From Egicoccus sp035462025 (GTDB lineage: Bacteria > Actinomycetota > Nitriliruptoria > Nitriliruptorales > Nitriliruptoraceae), in NCBI GenBank assembly GCA_035462025.1, contig DATHUR010000089.1, positions 1 to 64,000 of the forward strand: a stretch of DNA of 64,000 nucleotides, in the 5' to 3' direction. Shown piece after piece: positions 33,712-43,305 of this stretch. The notes beneath the pieces are model-generated. The model worked only from the letters and a program-made list of their open reading frames with translations. It was not told where the DNA came from and did no database searches. Both the position numbers and the translations under genes were made by a program. Within the stretch, counting starts at the first letter, position 1, and the number at the start of each line of letters is the position of its first letter.

Positions 33712-34349
33712 TCGTCCGGCGCGTCGTCGCCGTCTGCGCCCTCGGCCCACTCGGACCAGCGGGCACCCTCCTCGAGATCGTCGTCGGGCGCCTCGCCGAC
33801 CACCTGCTCGATCAGGGCCGTGTCGTCGCTGAACTCGACCACGCCGACGCGGCCCTCGCGCACGTCGTCGACGTGGACGACCGCCAGCCTCCACCAGGTC
33901 GTGCCGTCGTGCTCCCACAGCACACCGACGTCGATGTCGTCGACCGCGCCCCGGGTCAGACATGCGCTGGGCCGACGGGTCCACAGGTCCTCGAGCGCGG
34001 CCGGCAGGTTCTCGCGGTCGCCGCCGAGCAGGCCGGGTGCCTCGCCGTCGGCCGCGACGACATCGAGCAGCGCCTCGAGGTCGCGGGCGTTGAACGCCTC
34101 GGCGAGCGCATCGAGCGCCTCGGCCGCGTCGTCGTCGCGTACGCCCACCTCGAGGTCGTCCTCGGGCAGGTCGCCGTCGGGGTCGTCGAGGTGGAACCCG
34201 TAGTCGTCGGCAGCGACACTGCCCGGTTCCGGCGTGTCGGGTTCTTCGCTCCCGCGGGCACCGTCGATGCGGTCCAGCTTGGCCTCGGCTCCCGCCGTCA
34301 ATCGGTCGACCTCGGACACGAGCGGATCCTTTGCGTCGGCTGCCGGCAT
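33708..34349 (-). CDS. Acidic hypothetical protein, SnoaL/NTF2-like
   Basis: A 213-residue very acidic cytosolic protein. The middle part (EALDALAEAFNARDLEALLDVV) is a typical first helix of SnoaL/NTF2-like cone domains, followed by strands such as WWRLAVVHVDDVREGRVGVV. The N- and C-terminal tails are Asp/Glu-rich and probably disordered. The ATG at 34349 is preferred over one at 34400 because the earlier region reads into upstream repeats. Function unknown. Confidence 0.6.
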   Translation of the reverse strand: MPAADAKDPLVSEVDRLTAGAEAKLDRIDGARGSEEPDTPEPGSVAADDYGFHLDDPDGDLPEDDLEVGVRDDDAAEALDALAEAFNARDLEALLDVVAADGEAPGLLGGDRENLPAALEDLWTRRPSACLTRGAVDDIDVGVLWEHDGTTWWRLAVVHVDDVREGRVGVVEFSDDTALIEQVVGEAPDDDLEEGARWSEWAEGADGDDAPDD

Positions 34350-34406
34350 CACTCTGCCGCCTGCCGCGTCCTGCGACAAGAGGCCCCTGGCCCCCTCCAT
34401 CCTGAC

Positions 34407-34479
34407 CGACCGAACCGGCCCCTCCCTGGCCGACCGAACCGGGGGGGACAGGTCGACCGAACCGGGGGGACAGGTCGAC
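34407..34479. repeat. Three short imperfect tandem repeats upstream of the Pat gene
   Basis: CGACCGAACCGG occurs at 34407-34418, 34431-34442 and 34454-34465, with periods of 24 and 23 bases. The last two copies also share the following GGGGGACAGGTCGAC. The array lies in the divergent region between the acidic hypothetical and the GNAT/acyl-CoA synthetase gene and could be regulatory. Confidence 0.65.
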
Positions 34480-34648
34480 GCACGGCCGTGCGACCGCTTG
34501 GCTAGGGGGCGAAGGACCCGGCGGTCGGTGACCGACGCCTCGGTCGGCGGACACCGACACCCGCGTACAACGCTGTCCGACAGGTCGGCCGCCGGCCGAT
34601 CATCCTGCCTGCCCGCCCAACGCGAACACCACGAACGAGGCCGTTTCC

Positions 34649-37321
34649 ATGGAGCCGCACGACCACGTACTGCCCGACGGCACGACCGTCCGGATCCGCC
34701 AGATCACCCCGGACGACAAGGCGTTGCTGCTCGGGATGTGGGCCCGCACGTCGACCGAGTCGCGCCGCGCCCGCTTCATGGGCACCTTCAACCTCGACGA
34801 GTCGAACGTGGCGCGGTTCACCGACCTCGACCCGAAGATGCAGTACGCGCTCGTCGCGACCCGCGGACGCGGCGACAACCAGCAGATGATCGGCGTCGCC
34901 CGCTACGAGCGCGACCCGGACCGGATGAACTCCGCCGAGTTCGCCGCCCTGATCGAGGACGCCCACCAGGGACGCGGCGTCGGCACCGCCCTGGTCCGCG
35001 AGCTCGCCCTGGCGGCCGCCGACCACGGCATCACGCACCTGTCGGGCGACATCCTCTCGGACAACACCCGCATGCTCAACCTGGTGCGCGAACTCGGTCT
35101 CGAGTACCAGTCCGACCGTGACTCCGGCGGCGTGGTCCGCAGCGACCTCGAGGTCGCGATCTCGGAGCGCTTCCTCCAGGTCGTCGACGAGTCGGAACGT
35201 GAGGCGGCCGAAGCCGGCCTGCGCCGGTTCTTCCGGCCCGAGAAGGTCGCCGTCGTCGGCGCCTCGCGCAACAAGTCCTCGATCGGCGGCCTCGTCTTCG
35301 ACAACATCCTCGAAGGCGGGTTCACCGGCGTGGTCTACCCCGTCAACCCCAACAGTCCCTACGTGCAGGGCGTGGCCGCCTACCCCAGCCTGAAGGACTG
35401 CCCCGAGGTCCCCGACCTGGTCTTCATCTGCGTGCCGTCACGGTTCGTCAACGACCTCATCGACGAGGCCGGCGAGTTGGGCGTCAAGGCCGTCTGTGTC
35501 ATCACGGCAGGGTTCTCCGAGGTCGGCGAGGAGGGCGAGCGCCTGCAGGACGACCTGATGGAGCGCGCCCGCGGCTACGGCCTGCGCATCATCGGCCCCA
35601 ACTGCATGGGCCTGCTCAACGGCAACGACGACGTCCGCATGAACGGCACGTTCTCGCAGACCTTCCCGCAGGCGGGCCGCGTGTCGATGTCGTCGCAGTC
35701 GGGCGCGCTCGGCCTCGCCGTGCTCGAACACGTCAACGACCTCGGGCTCGGGATCTCGACGTTCGTCTCGGTCGGCAACAAGGCCGACATCTCCGGCAAC
35801 GACCTGCTGCAGTACTGGGAGCAGGACCCGGACACCGACGTGATCCTGATGTACCTCGAGTCGTTCGGGAACCCGCGCAAGTTCTCGCGCATCGCCCGCC
35901 GGGTCTCGCGCAAGAAGCCGATCGTGGCGGTGAAGTCGGGCCGCACCAGTGCCGGTGTGCGGGCCGCGTCGAGCCACACGGCGGCGATCTCGTCGGGCGA
36001 CACCGCCGTGCAGGCGCTGTTCCGCCAGACCGGCGTGATCCGCACCGACACCCTCGAGGAGATGTTCGACGCCGCGACGTTGCTGTCGAGCCAGGGGCTG
36101 CCGAGCGGCAACAAGGTCGCCATCCTCACCAACGCAGGCGGGCCCGGCATCCTCGCCGCCGACGCGCTCGAGGCCAACGGTCTCGAGGTCCCGCCCCTGT
36201 CCGACCGCACGATCGAGCAGTTGCGCGCGTTCCTGCCACCGGAGGCGGGCGTGGGCAACCCGGTCGACATGATCGCCTCGGCGACGCCGGACGCGTACAA
36301 GCGCGCCATGGAGATCCTCGGCAACGCCGACGAGATCGACATGGTGTTCGTCATCTTCATCTTCACCGGCACCACCGACACCGGCGAGGTCGCCCAGGCG
36401 CTCATCGACGCCAAGGCCAACCTGCCCGATGGCGTGCCAGTCGTCAGCGTGTTCATGTCCGTGTCCGGCCTGCCGCCGGCACTGGCCGCGGCCCAGATCC
36501 CGTCCTTCCCCTTCCCCGAGGCCGCGGCCCGCGCCATGGGCCGCGTCGCGCAGTACTCGGCGTGGCGCCGCCGCCCGCTCGGCAACGTGGTCGAACCCGA
36601 AGGGATCGACCGGGACGCCGCGCGCGCGATCGTGGACGAGGCGCTGGCCGGCGCCGACGAGGGCGCCACCTGGCTGCCGTCGGAGAAGGCCGAGGACCTG
36701 CTGCGCGCCTACGGGGTGCCGCTGGCCCGGTCCCGGGTCGTCGGTAGCGCCGACGAGGGCGCGCGGACGCAGGCCGAGTTCGGCACCCCGGTCGCCGTCA
36801 AGGTCGCCGCGCCGATTCACAAGACCGACGTGGGCGGCATCGAACTCGGACTCGACTCCCCCGAGTCCGTTGCCGACGCGATCGGACGCATCCGCCAGTC
36901 GCTGATCGACGCCGACCTGGCCGAGCACGCCGACGCGTTCCTGATCCAGGAGATGGTCGGCGACGGCCTCGAGATGGTGGTGGGCGTGACCCACGACCCC
37001 TCGTTCGGGCCGATCGTGATGGCGGGCATGGGCGGCACGCTGGTCGAACTGCTGCGCGACGTCAGCGTCCGGATCACCCCGCTGACCGACACGGACGTCG
37101 AGGACATGCTCGCCAGCCTGCGCATGGCACCGCTGCTGACCGGCTATCGCGGCGCCCCGCCGGCGGACGTGACCGCACTCAAGGATCTGCTGTACCGGAT
37201 CAACGCCATGGTCGAGGACCTGCCCGAGGTCGCCGAACTCGACCTCAACCCGATCTTCGTCCGTCCCGACGGGCAGGGCGTCGTCGGCGTGGACGTCCGG
37301 CTCAAGCTGCAGGCGAACTGA
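34649..37321 (+). CDS. Pat-type protein acetyltransferase: GNAT domain fused to ADP-forming acyl-CoA synthetase
   Basis: An 890-residue fusion. Residues about 10-170 are a GNAT acetyltransferase (IEDAHQGRGVGTALVREL holds the acetyl-CoA loop). The remainder is an NDP-forming acyl-CoA synthetase: CoA-binding domain (VAVVGASRNKSSIGG; GFTGVVYPVNPN), ligase domains (IIGPNCMGLLN; SQSGALGLAVL; SSHTAAISSGD) and ATP-grasp part (AAPIHKTDVGGIELGL; GVTHDPSFGPIVMAGMGGTL). Actinobacterial Pat proteins with this N-terminal GNAT order acetylate acetyl-CoA synthetase and related enzymes. The synthetase part may act only as a sensor; I cannot judge its catalytic state. Confidence 0.85.
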   Translation: MEPHDHVLPDGTTVRIRQITPDDKALLLGMWARTSTESRRARFMGTFNLDESNVARFTDLDPKMQYALVATRGRGDNQQMIGVARYERDPDRMNSAEFAALIEDAHQGRGVGTALVRELALAAADHGITHLSGDILSDNTRMLNLVRELGLEYQSDRDSGGVVRSDLEVAISERFLQVVDESEREAAEAGLRRFFRPEKVAVVGASRNKSSIGGLVFDNILEGGFTGVVYPVNPNSPYVQGVAAYPSLKDCPEVPDLVFICVPSRFVNDLIDEAGELGVKAVCVITAGFSEVGEEGERLQDDLMERARGYGLRIIGPNCMGLLNGNDDVRMNGTFSQTFPQAGRVSMSSQSGALGLAVLEHVNDLGLGISTFVSVGNKADISGNDLLQYWEQDPDTDVILMYLESFGNPRKFSRIARRVSRKKPIVAVKSGRTSAGVRAASSHTAAISSGDTAVQALFRQTGVIRTDTLEEMFDAATLLSSQGLPSGNKVAILTNAGGPGILAADALEANGLEVPPLSDRTIEQLRAFLPPEAGVGNPVDMIASATPDAYKRAMEILGNADEIDMVFVIFIFTGTTDTGEVAQALIDAKANLPDGVPVVSVFMSVSGLPPALAAAQIPSFPFPEAAARAMGRVAQYSAWRRRPLGNVVEPEGIDRDAARAIVDEALAGADEGATWLPSEKAEDLLRAYGVPLARSRVVGSADEGARTQAEFGTPVAVKVAAPIHKTDVGGIELGLDSPESVADAIGRIRQSLIDADLAEHADAFLIQEMVGDGLEMVVGVTHDPSFGPIVMAGMGGTLVELLRDVSVRITPLTDTDVEDMLASLRMAPLLTGYRGAPPADVTALKDLLYRINAMVEDLPEVAELDLNPIFVRPDGQGVVGVDVRLKLQAN

Positions 37322-37405
37322 GCCGGCTCCTCCCCGGCTCGGACCCCCACCCCGCTGACGGCGGCGTACCCTCTCGCGGTCGTCGCCGTCAGCGCTGGAG
37401 GTCGC

Positions 37406-38293
37406 GTGCCCCGCATCGATGAACTGCTCGCCGCGGGCACCACGTACTCGTTCGAGTTCTTCCCGCCGAAGACCGACGCGGGCGAGGCCAAGCTGCGCGC
37501 GACGCTCAACGAGCTCGAGCCGCTGCACCCGTCGTTCGTGTCGGTGACCTACGGCGCCGGAGGTTCGACGCGTGAGCGCACGCACCAGATCGTGGTCGAC
37601 ATGCTCGAACGCACCAGCATGACGCCGATGGCCCACCTGACCGCGGTCAACCACACACGCGCGGAACTGGCCGAGATCCTGGGCCGGTACCGCGACGCGG
37701 GCGTGCAGAACGTGCTCGCGTTGCGAGGGGACCCCCCAGGGTCCACCAACCCCGGCGACGCCGCTGAGGCCCGCTGGGAACTCGAGCGGGCGATGGACCT
37801 GGTCGAGCTGGCCCGCGAGGTCGGCGGCGGACAGTTCGCCATCGGCGTGGCCGCCCACCCCGAAGGACATCCCGCCTCGCCCGACCTGGCCACCGACCGG
37901 CGCCATCTGGCCGCGAAGCTGTCGGCTGCGGACTTCGGGGTCACGCAGTTCTTCTTCGACGTCGACGACTACCTGGCCATGGTCGACGAGGTCCGCGGCC
38001 ACGGCTGCGACACCCCGATCGTCCCCGGGGTGATGCCGGTGACCAACGTGCGACAGATCGAACGGTTCGCGCAGCTGTCCGGTGCCGCGTTCCCCGCCGA
38101 CCTCGCCGCCCGTCTGCATGCCGTCGAGGACGACCCGGCCGAGGTGGCACACATCGGTGTCGAGGTGGCGACCCGGCTGTGCCAGCGGCTGTTGGACGCG
38201 GGCGCGCCCGGGCTGCACTTCTACACGCTCAACAGCAGCACGGCGACGCGCGAGATCTACGCCAACCTCGACCTGCCCGTCGCGCGCGCCTAG
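37406..38293 (+). CDS. metF: Methylenetetrahydrofolate reductase
   Basis: A 295-residue FAD enzyme that makes 5-methyltetrahydrofolate, the methyl donor for MetH. Motifs visible are YSFEFFPPKTD, FVSVTYGAGGSTRERT, AHLTAVNHTRAEL, VLALRGDPP and FFFDVDDYL. It is the bacterial single-domain length. The GTG at 37406 has GGAGG about 5 bases upstream. It ends on a CTAG shared with the convergent UDP-glucuronate decarboxylase gene. Confidence 0.95.
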   Translation: MPRIDELLAAGTTYSFEFFPPKTDAGEAKLRATLNELEPLHPSFVSVTYGAGGSTRERTHQIVVDMLERTSMTPMAHLTAVNHTRAELAEILGRYRDAGVQNVLALRGDPPGSTNPGDAAEARWELERAMDLVELAREVGGGQFAIGVAAHPEGHPASPDLATDRRHLAAKLSAADFGVTQFFFDVDDYLAMVDEVRGHGCDTPIVPGVMPVTNVRQIERFAQLSGAAFPADLAARLHAVEDDPAEVAHIGVEVATRLCQRLLDAGAPGLHFYTLNSSTATREIYANLDLPVARA

Positions 38294-39261
38294 CCGGTAC
38301 CGACCTGGTCACGGCACCAGGCGATCGTGCGCTCGAGGCCGTCGCGGAGGTCCACCTTCGGCTCCCAGCCCAGTTCGCGCCGCGCCACGGTGATGTCGGG
38401 TCGTCGGACCTCGGGGTCGTCGACCGGCCGCTCGGTGTCGAGGAGTTGCGGTTCGGACCCGGGGGCGATGATGTCGCAGACCAGTTCGGCGAGTTCCCGG
38501 ATCGAGACCTCGTGGGGGTTGCCGATGTTGACCGGGTCGCAGTAATCGGACACGAGCAGGCGCAGGATGCCGTCGATCAGGTCGTCGACATAGACGATCG
38601 ACCGGGTCTGGGCCCCGCCACCGTGCAGGGTGATCGGTTCGCCGCGCAGGGCCTGGGCGATGAAGGTCGGCACCGCGCGACCGTCGTCGATCCGCATCCG
38701 CGGGCCCTGGCAGTTGAAGATTCGCGCGACGCGGACGTCGACGCCGTGGGTGCGGTGGTAGGCGTAGGTCATCGCCTCGGCGAAGCGCTTGGCCTCGTCG
38801 TAGACCCCGCGGGGGCCGATGGGGTTGACGTGGCCCCAGTAGGTCTCTGGTTGGGGATGGACCTGGGGATCGCCATACACCTCGGAGGTCGACGCCAGCA
38901 GGAAACGTGCGGCCTTCTCCTTGGCCAGGCCCAACGCGTTGTGGGTCCCGAGCGAGCCGACCTTGAGGGTCTGGATCGGCAACTGCAGGTAGTCGACCGG
39001 CGACGCCGGCGATGCGAAGTGGAGGATCGCGTCGACCCGACCCGGGACGTGGAGGTAGTTGGTCACGTCGTAGTGGACGAAGGTGAACCCGTCGCGCCCG
39101 AACAGGTGGGCCAGGTTGTCGAGTGAGCCGGTCACCAGGTTGTCGATCGCCGTGACGCGGGCACCGCGCTCGAGCAACGCCGCGCTCAGGTGCGAGCCGA
39201 GGAAGCCGGCCCCGCCGGTCACCACGACGTGCCGACCCTCCAGCGTGTCGAACCGGTCCAC
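38290..39261 (-). CDS. UDP-glucuronate decarboxylase (UDP-xylose synthase), SDR family
   Basis: A 323-residue extended short-chain dehydrogenase. The nucleotide-binding motif is TGGAGFLGSHL, the catalytic pair is in STSEVYGDP and YDEAKRFAEAM, and the stretch HPQPETYWGHVNPIGPRGVY is diagnostic of UDP-glucuronate decarboxylases rather than epimerases. The product would be UDP-xylose for surface glycans. The GTG at 39261 has GAGAGGA upstream. It is divergent from the APS kinase fusion gene. Confidence 0.85.
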   Translation of the reverse strand: MDRFDTLEGRHVVVTGGAGFLGSHLSAALLERGARVTAIDNLVTGSLDNLAHLFGRDGFTFVHYDVTNYLHVPGRVDAILHFASPASPVDYLQLPIQTLKVGSLGTHNALGLAKEKAARFLLASTSEVYGDPQVHPQPETYWGHVNPIGPRGVYDEAKRFAEAMTYAYHRTHGVDVRVARIFNCQGPRMRIDDGRAVPTFIAQALRGEPITLHGGGAQTRSIVYVDDLIDGILRLLVSDYCDPVNIGNPHEVSIRELAELVCDIIAPGSEPQLLDTERPVDDPEVRRPDITVARRELGWEPKVDLRDGLERTIAWCRDQVGTG

Positions 39262-39392
39262 GCTGCTTCCTCTCGACCCGACGACCAACGGACGGCCGTC
39301 GCTCCCGGGCGGACATGGGACGGTCGGCGTCCCAGCGCGACAGTACCCTCGGGGGTCGCGCCCGACGGGCCCGACACAGCGACGGAGCGCCC

Positions 39393-40751
39393 GTGACCGA
39401 CCCCGCCACCCAGACGACCGCGCCGGTCCAGCCCCGCTGGGCCGACGCCGCGGACGTCCAACGCGTGCAGGAGGCGTCGGTCGCCTGGCCCTCGCTCGAC
39501 CTCGACGAGGCGGCGGTCGACGACCTCGAACTCGTCCTCGACGGGCTGCTCGAACCGCAGCCCTTCCCCGTCGCTGCCGACCAGGCGGGTGCGTGGAGGG
39601 CGGGCACCTCGATCGCGCTGCGCGATCCCGAGGGCACGATGCTGGCCGCGTTGACGGTACGGGACGCGACGGCGGACGACGCCGGCGTGTCGATCGACGG
39701 CGAGCCCACCGGCCTGGTGCGGCCACCCCGGTGGAGCTTCACCGGCCACCGCCACGATCCGGCCCGCCTGCGCGAGCTGATGGGCGAGCACGACCAGGTC
39801 GTCGCCGTCGTGACCGACCGGGCCTTGCACCGCGACGACGTCGAGGACATCCGCACCGAGATCGCCGACCGTCGCGCCCACCTGCTGCTGATCCAGTTGG
39901 AGGACGCCACCGACGCGGCCGACGCCACGGCGGCCGTGACCCGCGCACTCCTCGCCGCCCTCCCCGAACTCCGGGCAGCGTCGACGCTCGCTCTCCTGCC
40001 CAGCTCGCCGCGCCTGTTCGGTGACGACCGCGACGAACGGCTGGACCACCTGGCACGCGCGCTCGGTGCCGACCGGCGGTTGCGTCTGGGACGGATCGGT
40101 GCCGACATCGAGGCTGCGGTCCGCGCGGGCGACACGGTCGCGACCGACGCGACCTTCGCCGCCGTCGAGGCACAGCTGCGCGCCGCCCACCCGCCGCGGC
40201 ACGAGCGTGGCCTGGTCGTGTTGTTCACCGGCCTGTCGGGCTCCGGCAAGTCCACGGTCGCCAACGCCCTGCGGGGCCGGCTGCTCGAACGCGGCGATCG
40301 GCGCGTGACGCTGCTCGACGGCGACATCGTGCGCCGCAACCTGTCCCAGGGACTGGGCTTCTCGCCGGCCGACCGGGCGACCAACGTCCGCCGGATCGGT
40401 TTCGTCGCCGCCGAGATCGCCCATCATGGCGGCATCGCCATCTGCGCCCCGATCGCACCGTCCGCCGCGATCCGCGACGAGGTCGCCGCCATGGCCGCGG
40501 CCGCCGACGCCGGTTTCGTTCTGGTCCACGTCGCCACGCCTCTCGAGGTCTGCGAGTCACGCGACCGCAAGGGCCTGTACGCCAAGGCACGGGCCGGCAT
40601 CGTCACCGACTTCACCGGCGTCGACGCCCCCTACGAGGCGCCCGAGGCGCCCCACCTGCGGCTCGACACCACCGACGGCGATCCACGCGAGGCGGCCGGC
40701 GCGGTCCTCGCGCTGCTCGTGGACGAGGGCTTCCTGTCCGCCGATCGCTGA
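39393..40751 (+). CDS. APS kinase fused to a degenerate ATP-sulfurylase domain
   Basis: A 452-residue two-part enzyme. The C-terminal domain (from about residue 275) is an APS kinase with Walker A GLSGSGKST, LLDGDIVRRNLSQGLGFS and the GIAICAPIAPS lid region. It makes PAPS. The N-terminal 270 residues resemble an ATP-sulfurylase: a PUA-like segment (GTSIALRDPEGTMLAALTV) and, where the catalytic QxRNPxHxxH motif should be, VTDRALHRDD, so the second His of HxxH is lost. It is probably regulatory or structural. The active adenylylation would come from CysD/CysNC downstream. Confidence 0.75.
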   Translation: MTDPATQTTAPVQPRWADAADVQRVQEASVAWPSLDLDEAAVDDLELVLDGLLEPQPFPVAADQAGAWRAGTSIALRDPEGTMLAALTVRDATADDAGVSIDGEPTGLVRPPRWSFTGHRHDPARLRELMGEHDQVVAVVTDRALHRDDVEDIRTEIADRRAHLLLIQLEDATDAADATAAVTRALLAALPELRAASTLALLPSSPRLFGDDRDERLDHLARALGADRRLRLGRIGADIEAAVRAGDTVATDATFAAVEAQLRAAHPPRHERGLVVLFTGLSGSGKSTVANALRGRLLERGDRRVTLLDGDIVRRNLSQGLGFSPADRATNVRRIGFVAAEIAHHGGIAICAPIAPSAAIRDEVAAMAAAADAGFVLVHVATPLEVCESRDRKGLYAKARAGIVTDFTGVDAPYEAPEAPHLRLDTTDGDPREAAGAVLALLVDEGFLSADR

Positions 40752-40845
40752 CGGCGTTCCCACGGTTCGCACGGCCGGGTGTCGCGAACGGTGCGGCCGG
40801 CCCGGAACCTGCGCGGCCCCGCCCCCCGCGTATCCGGAGCCTCCC

Positions 40846-42582
40846 GTGGCCGACGTCGAACGCATCAAGGCCGACAGCAACTGGCTGGCCGGCGACCTCG
40901 CCGCCGAACTGGCCGACCGCTCGACCCCCGGCGTGTCGGCCGCCTCGACGCAGCTGATCAAGTTCCACGGCATGTACCAGCAGGACGACCGCGACGTGCG
41001 ACGCGAGCGGCTGCAGGCCGGCCTCGGCAAGGCCGTCACCATGATGGTGCGCGCGTCGATCCCGGGCGGCGTCACCACCGCCGAGCAGTACCTCGCCTGC
41101 GACCGGCTGGCCGACGAGGTCGCCGACGGCACCCTCCGGATCACCACCCGGCAGGGACTGCAGTGGCACAAGGTCGGCAAACTCGACGTCACCCGTCTGA
41201 TCCGCACACTCAACGCCTCGGAACTGACCACCATCGCCGCCTGCGGCGACGTCAGCCGCAACGTGATGGCGTGCCCGGCGCCGCTGCCCGGTCGGGACGA
41301 CCTCGTGCCGTACGCCCGCGCCCTCGCCCGCGCGGTGCGTCCCCGCACCCCGTCGTACTGGGACCTGTGGCTCGACGGCGAACGCTCGGTGTCTGCCGTC
41401 GAGGAAGCGGTCGACCCGGCCGACGGCGACGACCTCGACCCGCTGTACGGGCCGACCTACCTGCCCCGCAAGTTCAAGATCGGCTTCGCCCACACCGGCG
41501 ACAACTGCGTGGACGCCTACACCAACGACGTCGGCATCGTCCCGGTCAGGGACGCGGACGGCACCATCACCGCGTTCACGCTGCTGGTCGGCGGCGGGCT
41601 CGGCATGACGCACAACAAGCCGGCCACGTTCCCGCGGCTGGCCGATCCGCTCGGGGACGTCACCCCGATGCGCCTCGTCGACGCCGTGAAGGCGATCATC
41701 GCCGTGCAGCGCGACCACGGTGACCGCAACGACCGCAAGCACGCGCGCATGAAGTACCTCGTCGACGAGTGGGGCATCGGCCGGTTCCGGCGGGCCGTCG
41801 AGGACCGGCTGGACTTCGCGTTCGCGGCCCCGAGCCCGCAGTCGTGGGAGCAGACCGACGACCACCTCGGCTGGCACGCCCAGGGCGACGGCGGATTCTT
41901 CCTCGGCGTCCACGTGCTGTCGGGCCGCATCCGCGACACCGCCGAGGTCCGGCTGCGGACGGCGATCCGAGAGGTGGTCGAGCGCCACCACCTCGGTGTG
42001 CGGTTCACCCCGGCACAGAACCTGCTGCTGACCGACGTCGCGCCGCACGCGCGCGACGACGTCGAGGCGACGCTGCGGGCGCACGGCGTCGTGCTCACCG
42101 GCGACCTGCCCACCGTGACGCGCCGGGCGCTGGCCTGCCCGGCCCTGCCGACCTGTGGTCTCGCGCTGGCCGAGGCCGAGCGGGCGATGCCGGCCTTCCT
42201 GGCCGACCTGGACCAGCGGATGCAGACCCTCGGGATCCACGGCGACGCACCCCAGGTCCGCGTGACCGGCTGCCCGAACGGCTGCGCCCGCCCCTACTCG
42301 ACCGAGATCGGCGTGGTCGGCCGCGGCAAGGACCACTACACGATCCACCTCGGCGGCGACGACGTCGGCACGCGACTCAACCAGGTGTTCGCCGACCGGG
42401 TCGGGCTCGACCAGGTCGGCGAACTGCTCGAGCCGTTGCTCGCGGCCTGGTACGCGCAACGGCAGGGTGCCGAGACGTTCGGCGACTGGACCGCCCGGAT
42501 CGGTGTGGACGTGCTGCGCCAACGGTTCGGCGCCGACCGCTTCGAACACCGACGTCAGCCGGCCGCGGCGGCGAGCGCATGA
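40846..42582 (+). CDS. Assimilatory sulfite (nitrite/sulfite) reductase, siroheme hemoprotein
   Basis: A 578-residue siroheme-[4Fe-4S] reductase that converts sulfite to sulfide. Both repeat halves are present (ITTRQGLQWHK; THNKPATFPRLADPLG) and the cluster cysteines sit in CPALPTCGLALAEAE and TGCPNGCARPYSTEIG. Context (CysH, siroheme enzymes, CysD/N) favours sulfite over nitrite. The GTG at 40846 has GGAG 7-8 bases upstream. Its stop overlaps cysH. Siroheme is supplied by the two genes at 43306 and 43947. Confidence 0.92.
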   Translation: MADVERIKADSNWLAGDLAAELADRSTPGVSAASTQLIKFHGMYQQDDRDVRRERLQAGLGKAVTMMVRASIPGGVTTAEQYLACDRLADEVADGTLRITTRQGLQWHKVGKLDVTRLIRTLNASELTTIAACGDVSRNVMACPAPLPGRDDLVPYARALARAVRPRTPSYWDLWLDGERSVSAVEEAVDPADGDDLDPLYGPTYLPRKFKIGFAHTGDNCVDAYTNDVGIVPVRDADGTITAFTLLVGGGLGMTHNKPATFPRLADPLGDVTPMRLVDAVKAIIAVQRDHGDRNDRKHARMKYLVDEWGIGRFRRAVEDRLDFAFAAPSPQSWEQTDDHLGWHAQGDGGFFLGVHVLSGRIRDTAEVRLRTAIREVVERHHLGVRFTPAQNLLLTDVAPHARDDVEATLRAHGVVLTGDLPTVTRRALACPALPTCGLALAEAERAMPAFLADLDQRMQTLGIHGDAPQVRVTGCPNGCARPYSTEIGVVGRGKDHYTIHLGGDDVGTRLNQVFADRVGLDQVGELLEPLLAAWYAQRQGAETFGDWTARIGVDVLRQRFGADRFEHRRQPAAAASA

Positions 42583-43301
42583 CCGTCCTGCGCGCCAGCG
42601 ACCCACGCACCGTCGAGGTGGCTGCGGAAGCGCTCGAGACCGCCGACGCCCGGGACATCCTCGACTGGGCCGTCGGTGCCGTGCCCCGGTTCGTGGTGAC
42701 GTCGTCGTTCGGGGCCGAGTCGGCCGTGCTGCTGCACCTGCTCGCCGGCGTCACACGCGAGGTGCCCGTGCTGTTCCTCGACACCGGGCTCCACTTCGAC
42801 GAGACACGCTGGTTCCGGCGCGATCTCGCCCACGATCTCGGCCTGACCGTCGTCGACGTCCGCCCGGCGCTGACGGTGGCCGAGCAGGCCGACCGGCACG
42901 GCGACCGGCTGTGGGAGCGCGACCCCGACGCCTGCTGTGGCCTGCGCAAGACCGCGCCGCTGCGTACCGCCCTGCGCGCCTACGACGGCTGGGCCAGCGG
43001 CGTGCGTCGGGCACAGACGCCCGATCGGGCGGGCACGCCGGTGGTCGAGGCCCGACGTCACGACGACCGGTGGATGGTGAAGGTGTCGCCGCTCGCCCGG
43101 TGGACCGACGCGGACGTCGCCACCTACCTCCGGGTCCACGACCTGCCCCGCCATCCATTGACGGCCGCGGGCTATCCCTCGATCGGCTGCCGGCCGTGCA
43201 CCGCACGTGTGGCCTCCGGCGAGGATCCACGGGCCGGTCGTTGGGCGGCGTTCGGCGGCAAGACCGAGTGTGGCATCCACCTCCCCGACGGGCAGGAGTG
43301 A
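42579..43301 (+). CDS. cysH: APS/PAPS reductase with iron-sulfur cysteines
   Basis: A 240-residue thioredoxin-dependent reductase giving sulfite from adenylylsulfate. The P-loop-like TSSFGAESAVLLHL and the LFLDTGLHFDETRWF stretch are visible. The paired cysteines (CCGLRK and GCRPCTAR) plus the catalytic cysteine in TECGIH match the [4Fe-4S] APS-reductase subtype of actinobacteria. If it uses APS, the two APS kinases here are not needed for sulfate reduction itself. It overlaps the sulfite reductase stop (ATGA). Confidence 0.92.
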   Translation: MTVLRASDPRTVEVAAEALETADARDILDWAVGAVPRFVVTSSFGAESAVLLHLLAGVTREVPVLFLDTGLHFDETRWFRRDLAHDLGLTVVDVRPALTVAEQADRHGDRLWERDPDACCGLRKTAPLRTALRAYDGWASGVRRAQTPDRAGTPVVEARRHDDRWMVKVSPLARWTDADVATYLRVHDLPRHPLTAAGYPSIGCRPCTARVASGEDPRAGRWAAFGGKTECGIHLPDGQE

Positions 43302-43305
43302 CGTC

